The notes below the pieces were generated by a model. The model was not told the origin of the DNA, ran no database searches, and saw only the letters and a list, made by a program, of their open reading frames with translations. The translations under genes were made by a program, and so were the position numbers. This document shows, piece after piece, positions 58,212 through 64,000 of a stretch of DNA of 64,000 nucleotides (positions are counted from its first letter, which is position 1; every line of letters begins with the position of its first letter). The stretch is from Purpureocillium takamizusanense. Lineage: Eukaryota; Ascomycota; Sordariomycetes; Hypocreales; Ophiocordycipitaceae. The stretch covers positions 2,852,001 through 2,916,000 of the forward strand of contig NC_063068.1 of NCBI RefSeq assembly GCF_022605165.1, read 5' to 3'.

Positions 58212-59030
58212 CTTGGCTGATTTGTGAGGGAGGTTGTCGTGGGGGAAAAGGACGACAAATTGGCGAGCGGGAGAGTTTGCTTTGCGGTCGCGCCTGATTC
58301 CACCGAAAATGTGCTGGGGGAGGGCTGCGAATTGTGATTTCCCTTAGGGCAAGCACGTGAGTGCAGGGGGGCGCCTCAAGCGACCGGACAGCCCCACACG
58401 GACCAAGAAAAAATCCGCACACTTTGATGATCTTAGTCACATGATAAAGCACGTGATTAACAGTTGGACCGCTCCACTAGTCCAGCAGGGCCCCTCAGCC
58501 GATCGGGCCAAGGCGATTTCAATCCGTCCGCAGTGGGTATGAAACTGGCAGGGATATAACTACCATGGCTAGCGCGGGCCGGTTTGGTAGCAGTCACAGT
58601 TCCTCCGGAGCTGCGACGGGTGGCGGGCCACGGCGCTGGCATCCAGTAACGGAAAGTGTCGACCGGGATGCCTCGTCACCACAGCAGACCAACGGCAAGA
58701 CGCAGACCATCTGGAGCTTCAATCGGCTCGGGCGCCAGAGGCGATCAGCCGGGCTGGAGTGAGGCTCGCAGCAAGCTCTGCGCCGTTGGTGAGGACAGCA
58801 CGCAGCTTAAAAACAGGCCCTCAGGCGCCGTACTGGAAGGTCAATTGGCCATTGCTGCGTGCCAGCACAAAGTACTTTGTAGCTCGTCGTTATTTATCAG
58901 TGCAAGTGCGATGGGCTACGCCGCTCCTGCCCTCCTACCATCCGAGCATTATTACCTTTGTTAGCTCTCTTTTCCGACTTGCCTCGTACACCAACTGCTT
59001 TGTCGATTGATTCCATTTTGCCCACCTGCC
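58212..59030. other. Divergent intergenic region between rpl43 and the oxidoreductase
   Basis: About 0.8 kb between divergent starts. The rpl43-proximal half has TTAGGG and two CACGTG sites. A 65-codon frame at 58565-58762 is present but unsupported. Confidence 0.5.
58344..58359 (-). promoter_or_regulatory. TTAGGG + CACGTG pair upstream of rpl43
   Basis: TTAGGG (58344-58349) is followed 4 bp later by CACGTG (58354-58359), about 140 bp upstream of the eL43 start. A second CACGTG lies at 58450-58455. In many ascomycetes outside the Saccharomyces lineage, ribosomal protein promoters use Tbf1 (TTAGGG-type) and Cbf1 (CACGTG) sites. Position and pairing fit that scheme; binding is inferred. Confidence 0.55.
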
Positions 59031-60496
59031 ATGCCTTTCAAGCAGCACGGCCGTCAGTACGACCTCGTCGTGCTGGGCGCCACCGGTATGCGACCCCCTT
59101 TGTGATATGAAGCGGGCTTGCCTGAGGCTCACCATGAGATAATGCAGGCTATACCGGCCGGTTCGTCGCCGAGCACGTTGCAGGCAATCTCCCAACAAAT
59201 CTCAAATGGGCTGTTGCCGGACGTTCTCAAGCGAAGCTTCAGGCCATTGTTGATGAATGCGCGAAGGTAGACGCGGACAGGCTTGCCCCGAGTAAGATGA
59301 CAGACTCCCCTATCAACTTGCCAGTCGCGTCTCCCTGACGCGGGCTAACCTCTGGACATCAGGCATTGAGATTGCAAATGTCGACAGCGAGGCCGAGCTG
59401 CACGCTCTCGCGAAGAAGGCGTGTATCGTCATCACTACTGTTGGCCCGTACTGCATGTATGGCGAAAAGGTGTTCAAGGCATGCGCTGACGCGGGCACCC
59501 ACTATCTGGACTGCACCGGCGAGACACCGTGGGTGGCACGCATGATCAAGCGTTATGAGGATACAGCACGAAGCACTGGAGCCATCATGCTTCCACAGGC
59601 GGGCGTCGAGTCGGCGCCGCCAGACCTGTGTACCTGGGCTCTCGCCCGCTTTCTGCGGGCCAAGCTCGATGCGCCGACCAGCGATGTCGTCATCTCCCTG
59701 CACAACCTCAGCTCTGCACCTTCGGGGGGCACTCTGGCTACCGTGCTGAGCATCTTTGATTATTTTTCCCTCGACGACCTGCGTGCTTCGAGCAAGCCCT
59801 ACGCGTCATCCCCCATCCCGCACCCGGAGAAGGCGCGGCCCACCCCGACCTTACTGCAGAGATGGTTGGGCGTCTGCAACATTCCCAACCTTGGGGTGCA
59901 GACCACCTCCATCGCCGGCCGCACCGATGTTCCCGTTGTGGAGCGCACCTGGGGTCTGCTCTCCCAGATCCCTTCTCGCAAGGACCAATTCTACGGACCG
60001 CGGTTCAACTGGGTCGAGTACTACAAGCCGCGCAATTGGCTTCACGGCGTCTTCGTCCATCTGGGGCTCGTGTTTGGCACCGCGATGATTGCCCTTTTCC
60101 CGCCCGTGCGAGCTTTGGTGAAGAGATTTGTGTACCAGCCGGGCGAGGGCCGGACCAAGGAGGAGATGGCCAAGGAAGAGATTGAGTACCGTGGTGTTGC
60201 GACGCCGGACACGCCGACGGCGCCAGGCAAGCAGGCGTACTGTCGGGCCTGGTTCCACGGCAGCATGTACTCCCGTAGGCCTCCCGCATTGGCTCGCCGC
60301 ACTTTTTCACGTTGGGAAACGACTGACAATCTTGGCAGTGACGGCCGTGTTCCTGGCACAAGGAGCGTTGACATTGCTGGAAGACGACGTGGAGCTCGAC
60401 GGTGGAGTATACACGCCAGCTTGCCTCGGACAGGGGTTCGTCGACCGTGCCAACACGGCGGGCTTCAAGATCGATGTCAAGATGATTCAAAACTAG
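59031..60496 (+). CDS. Saccharopine-dehydrogenase-like oxidoreductase (SCCPDH / trans-acting enoyl reductase type)
   Basis: Four exons (59031-59085, 59148-59291, 59363-60274, 60339-60496) give 422 aa. The N-terminal Rossmann fold reads YDLVVLGATGYTGRFVAEHV, with the dinucleotide-binding GxTGxxGR-like loop formed across the first splice. WAVAGRSQAKLQAIVDEC, ITTVGPYCMYGEKVFKACAD and THYLDCTGETPWVARMI follow. These are hallmarks of the SCCPDH family, distinct from true lysine-pathway saccharopine dehydrogenases. Human SCCPDH is lipid-droplet associated; fungal roles are not established. A hydrophobic segment (GVFVHLGLVFGTAMIALFPP) may be a membrane anchor or hairpin. The C terminus runs LTAVFLAQGALTLLEDD to VKMIQN. 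Its stop is 41 bp from that of the convergent F-box gene. Confidence 0.9.
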
Positions 60497-60537
60497 CACC
60501 GATAGTGCAGAAAGTAGTTTACTTCGTACGCAGTGCC

Positions 60538-62564
60538 TCAAGAATCGGTCATGGGTTGGTCGCCCTCCTGGATACTCCTGATACGCTCGCAAATGTCATG
60601 GATGGTTCCCCAAATTCGCTCACGGTTCCTGAGTCCCAGAAGATGACTCCAATTGGTGACGATGTCCCGATACAGCTGGTACCAGTTTGTCCTGTCACGA
60701 GGCAGCGCTATCGGGCCTGTTGCTTTCCTCCTGGTGCAGGCTTCCTCCAGCATCTTGTTCACTTCGGGTCCGTCCTGCCAAGGTGGCTCCTCAGGCGTAG
60801 TCGCCAAGTAGGCGGCGTGAGCCTCCATGTCGACGTCCTCGAGGTCGCGAGCCTTGCACCATCGTTTCGCTCGCCACTCTTCCTCATGGAGACGGAGAGT
60901 CTGTAATAATTGCACGTCATGGCAGGCCCAGTTGTAGGGTGTGGCGTCGTCGCGCCATGCCTCGTACAGGAAGGGCATTTCGTCAATCAGGAGCCTGCGC
61001 CAGATGGACATGGGGAGGTGCTCAAAGGCTCGCGACGATGCACGCAAGGCGGCGATGTCTTGGGAATCGAGGTAGCCGACAATCTCGTGAACCAGCTCCA
61101 CGTGGAGCTTGAGGAAGGGATCTGACGAGGCAGCCGCTGAGGTGTCCCGTTGGCGGCGGGGCTCGAACGGGCTTTGTCGCACGTCGAAATCATCGCCTTG
61201 GTTCATGGCGCGTTCGCATATGGTGCGAAACTCGGGCACGAAGAGCGGGTTGGCAGCGAGATATTCGGTTCCCGGCGAGTGCTCCCACACCTGGTCTCTG
61301 GAACTGAGGACGTCGTCAGCCCAGTCGGCAAAGGTCGGCACCTGGCCTATGCAGCAGAGGTTGCGCAGGCGAACGAGGCCGTCAGGGTCGACCTTGCCCA
61401 GAACGAGGTTGCTGACGACTGTAAAGATCTCGAAGCAAGCAGGATGAAAGGCTACGCCTGACTCGCGCTGGTCTTCCTCCGTCTGGAAATTGCTCGACCG
61501 TCAGTACGGAAGAACGCCACGCCCCAGAGCGGGGAGGATATCTCATTCGAAACATTCCTCTCACTCACCTCTATCCAGACGTTGTCGTCGTTGTCCACCT
61601 TGCCCTCGGCGAAGCCGTGCCGGGTGGGCGCAAACTTGATGCCGTACCCCCCGGACGGCACGTTCCCGGCCAGGCCAGTGAGGCAGTACCGAGAGGTGGC
61701 CTCGAACGCCATGTCGTCGGGCCGTGGCTCCCAGTTGTCGGGCTTGATGTAAAGGCACTGGGCCGTCAGGCAGTCCGTCATTTGCTCCACCGAGATGTTG
61801 TGGCCGTTGTAGCAGTTGGTGTGCTGGCAGTCGGGCCCGGCAACGTGCTCATACTCGCCGCGTTTCTCACGCCGCAGGCGTTGCTTCTCTCTCCTTGCCT
61901 GCAGACTGACACCTTCATCATAGTCTTCCTCCTCGTCTTCCAAGTAGTCAATCGTTGACAGGGGGAGAAACTCCGTGTCAAACGTGGGGGGCGGAGGGCC
62001 TTGGACGGAGAAGGTCCACCCGCGTCCAGCGTTACCATCTTCACTCGCCACGTCGCCCTTGACCTTGTCTTCCTCTCCAACAGCGCTTAATCCAGAATCG
62101 TACCCTGGAAGGTCCTCATTGGACTCTTTGCGCGGCGGCTCGTGCGTAGGGCCCGCGTCACGGACGCTGTCTTCCGGGTCGTCCTCATACAGGCCATGGG
62201 ACGTGGCCTCCCTCTTCTCGAGCTGCCACGGCAGAAGCCCACGGTGAACGAGGCAGCAGCGGCGGTCGCCGTCGCGCGGACAGTCGTAGTAGCTGTTGTA
62301 CGGCTCCCAGCTCAATCCGTTCCGCGTCGTGGCCGAAGAGTCGGCCCAGGCGGCGGACCGAGGCTCGCTGCGGGTCCGGGAGCGGTTAATGTTGAAGCTC
62401 ACGCCGCAGAGCTGGCAGTATATCTATGTATCATGTGAGTTTGTTTTCCCCCTCTTTCTCTGAAGTGAGCCGGACAAGGGGGGGGGGGGAGGTTTCGCCT
62501 CTGGGAGTGCCGTTCTGACCTCGTAGTAGCCTGGTCGAGGGTGATGACCGATGTTAGCGCGCAT
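60538..62564 (-). CDS. F-box domain protein with N-terminal CxxC segment
   Basis: Proposed exons 62564-62520, 62423-61569 and 61482-60538 give 614 aa. The second exon starts IYCQLCGVSFNINRSRT, a fungal-specific CxxC N terminus found on many ascomycete F-box proteins. An acidic linker (YLEDEEEDYDEGVSLQARRE) follows, then a Cys/His-rich part with GPDCQHTNCYNGHNISVEQM. The second splice gives VWIETEEDQRESGVAFHPAC. The F-box lies at about residues 405-450 (DPFLKLHVELVHEIVGYLD, then SQDIAALRASSRAFEHLP). F-box proteins are substrate adaptors of SCF ubiquitin ligases; the target is unknown. The first exon is uncertain: an in-frame stop just upstream of IYCQ requires an intron, and a GTCAGA donor after PGYYE is the best candidate. 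An alternative ATG is at 62579. Confidence 0.82.
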
Positions 62565-64000
62565 ACAAACTACATGCATTGCATCCCGGGAGGGCTGCCT
62601 ACCCATGGGTGTTGGCACAGATTGCGAGACCTGTGGTATACTTTTCTTGATGCTCCAAGGACGAACAATAGGCGTCTCTGGTGAGGTTTGATGTGTGAAT
62701 GCTGAATCTGCTGTGAAGTCGGCCCAACGATAAGCCGACTTATTACGGTCTATGCGCCTCAGCGTTTGAGGACTCAAGACCACCGACAGGAGAGACGATG
62801 CTGCTGCTGTCACTCTCACTTTTGGGTTGTTATTGTGCCTTGGCTTCTTCACCACTAGGTCATGAACTTTCCTCTCCAGCCTCTGATCTACGATTCTACA
62901 CGCAAAGCGGCAGGCGGTCAACCCAGCCCCCCACCCGAGCTCACACGGCTTCCCAAGTTCTCCCCCCCGACAAGCGCGCCGGCCTACATGCTCCTCCAGC
63001 TACGTACTGGTATCCGTGTGTGGTATGGTGTGGCCATCTGGGGTCTGAGATCGAGCCAAGCAATGCGCGAATCGTCTCCCATCGGACAGATGGACTCGCC
63101 CTGCATGCGACGACGGCGCTTTGTCGCTGCTTAGCCCATCAGCAAGCCTCCATCCGGACGACGCGCTCGGGCTCAATAGCTGGACGGTCGAGCGTCCCCA
63201 TGGGTATTGCTTCTCGCGCAGGCTGGACGACGGCAACGCCGGCGTCTTCACGTAGGGGGGATCGCAGCCACGCGGTTCGCCGCTGCGGCTTCGGGCCGCA
63301 ACCCGTCTGGGCATGCATGCTCGATCAGCAGTCGGCACCCGGCATGGCTGGAAGGCAATTACGTACAGGATGTCCCCGAGGCTCGAGATTGGAGCGGTGA
63401 CGCTTCCTTTGACCAGCCGACCACCTTCTGAAATTGGAAGGAAAGGGGGGGGGGAGGGGGGATCGAAGTCGTCATCTCATGAGTGTCAGGTCAAGATGGC
63501 CTTTTCTTTGGGCGAAGCTCTGAGAATCAGAAGTCATGCTCTCCCTCACGGCACACATGGCGGCGCATGGTCCCCTCTGCATGTCCCGTGCCTACTTTCC
63601 TGAAGAGAGACGCGCGCTTCTTAGTTCCCTGACGGCGATCACCCAAGTCAGATCTATTACTACTGCTGCTACTACAACCACTAACGTAGTGCGAATGACT
63701 GCCACGTCCGTCGTGGCCGGCGGCGAGGATCTTTCTGCATCGAGCAGGTCAAAGTCCCCCCCCACCCCATTATGGCAGAGTCCATCGCAAGTTGGAATGA
63801 GCATGGTGATGGCCGGCGATTGATCTCGACGGGGTAATATAGGGGCGCCTATGCTCGACGACCGCCGACGTCCTGGTCTTGGTCTTTAGCGCTGCCTCCA
63901 CGGGCCGTCGGCATAGCCGCGATGCCCCCTCGCGCAGCGAGCTAGTCGGAACGGTGACGAGCACCTGCAATATCTGGCATGGCTTGCTCTTCGTCCGACG
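62565..64000. other. Non-coding right edge, no gene recognised
   Basis: It includes the promoter side of the F-box gene. Beyond that I see only overlapping short frames, G-rich runs near 62480 and 63445-63461, and ACT/ACC repeats near 63660. The next gene may begin outside the window. Confidence 0.5.

Noticed and set aside
58565..58762. 65-codon frame starting MASAGRFGSSHSSSG in the rpl43/oxidoreductase promoter
   Set aside because: Short, low-complexity Gly/Ser start, no recognisable family, and located in a divergent promoter. It could be an upstream ORF but is not supported.
1..64000. CRISPR arrays, bacterial operons, plasmid origins, 5S or large rRNA genes
   Set aside because: Nothing with regular direct repeats and spacers, Shine-Dalgarno-type operon structure or conserved rRNA sequence was seen. 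All real genes are eukaryotic with spliceosomal introns.

Overview
The window is nuclear DNA from a filamentous ascomycete, most likely a Sordariomycete of the Hypocreales type (this lineage call is inference). The genes are GC-rich and cut by short GT-AG introns of about 50-125 nt. They are spaced by 0.5-4.5 kb of non-coding DNA and encode typical euascomycete housekeeping proteins. No bacterial, plasmid or viral feature is seen. Exon boundaries below were read by hand from splice sites, frame continuity and family conservation.

Layout, left to right: a Drs2-type P4-ATPase flippase (-); CRIPT (+); an epoxide-hydrolase-like alpha/beta hydrolase (-); a 542-bp MITE-like element with 43-bp terminal inverted repeats; a pinin/SDK/MemA protein (-); an APC-family amino acid/GABA-type permease (+); a pyrimidine-rich stretch followed by a diverged tandem repeat; PHF5A/Rds3 (+); fungal peroxin 26 (-); a haspin-like kinase (-); a CCDC47/DUF1682 ER membrane protein (+); an Ecm15-like thiamine-binding-fold protein (-); a secreted, probably GPI-anchored PLC-like phosphodiesterase (-); Cdc37 (-); Mot1 (-); the cohesin subunit Smc3 (+); PARN deadenylase (+); mitochondrial ribosomal protein mL46 (-); a RING+PHD finger protein (-); a 4.5-kb gene-poor stretch; ribosomal protein eL43 (-); a saccharopine-dehydrogenase-like oxidoreductase (+); and a large F-box protein (-).

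The genes do not form one pathway. Several themes recur: pre-mRNA splicing (pinin, PHF5A and possibly CRIPT lie within about 11 kb), chromosome biology (Smc3, haspin, Mot1), chaperoning (Cdc37), organelle biogenesis (Pex26, mL46, CCDC47) and RNA decay (PARN). No compact gene cluster or defence system was found.

The least explained signals are non-coding: the MITE-like element, the tandem repeat in front of PHF5A, and the short motif GTACGAAG. That motif, often extended to the near-palindrome GTACGAAGTAC, occurs at least 12 times and always outside coding exons.
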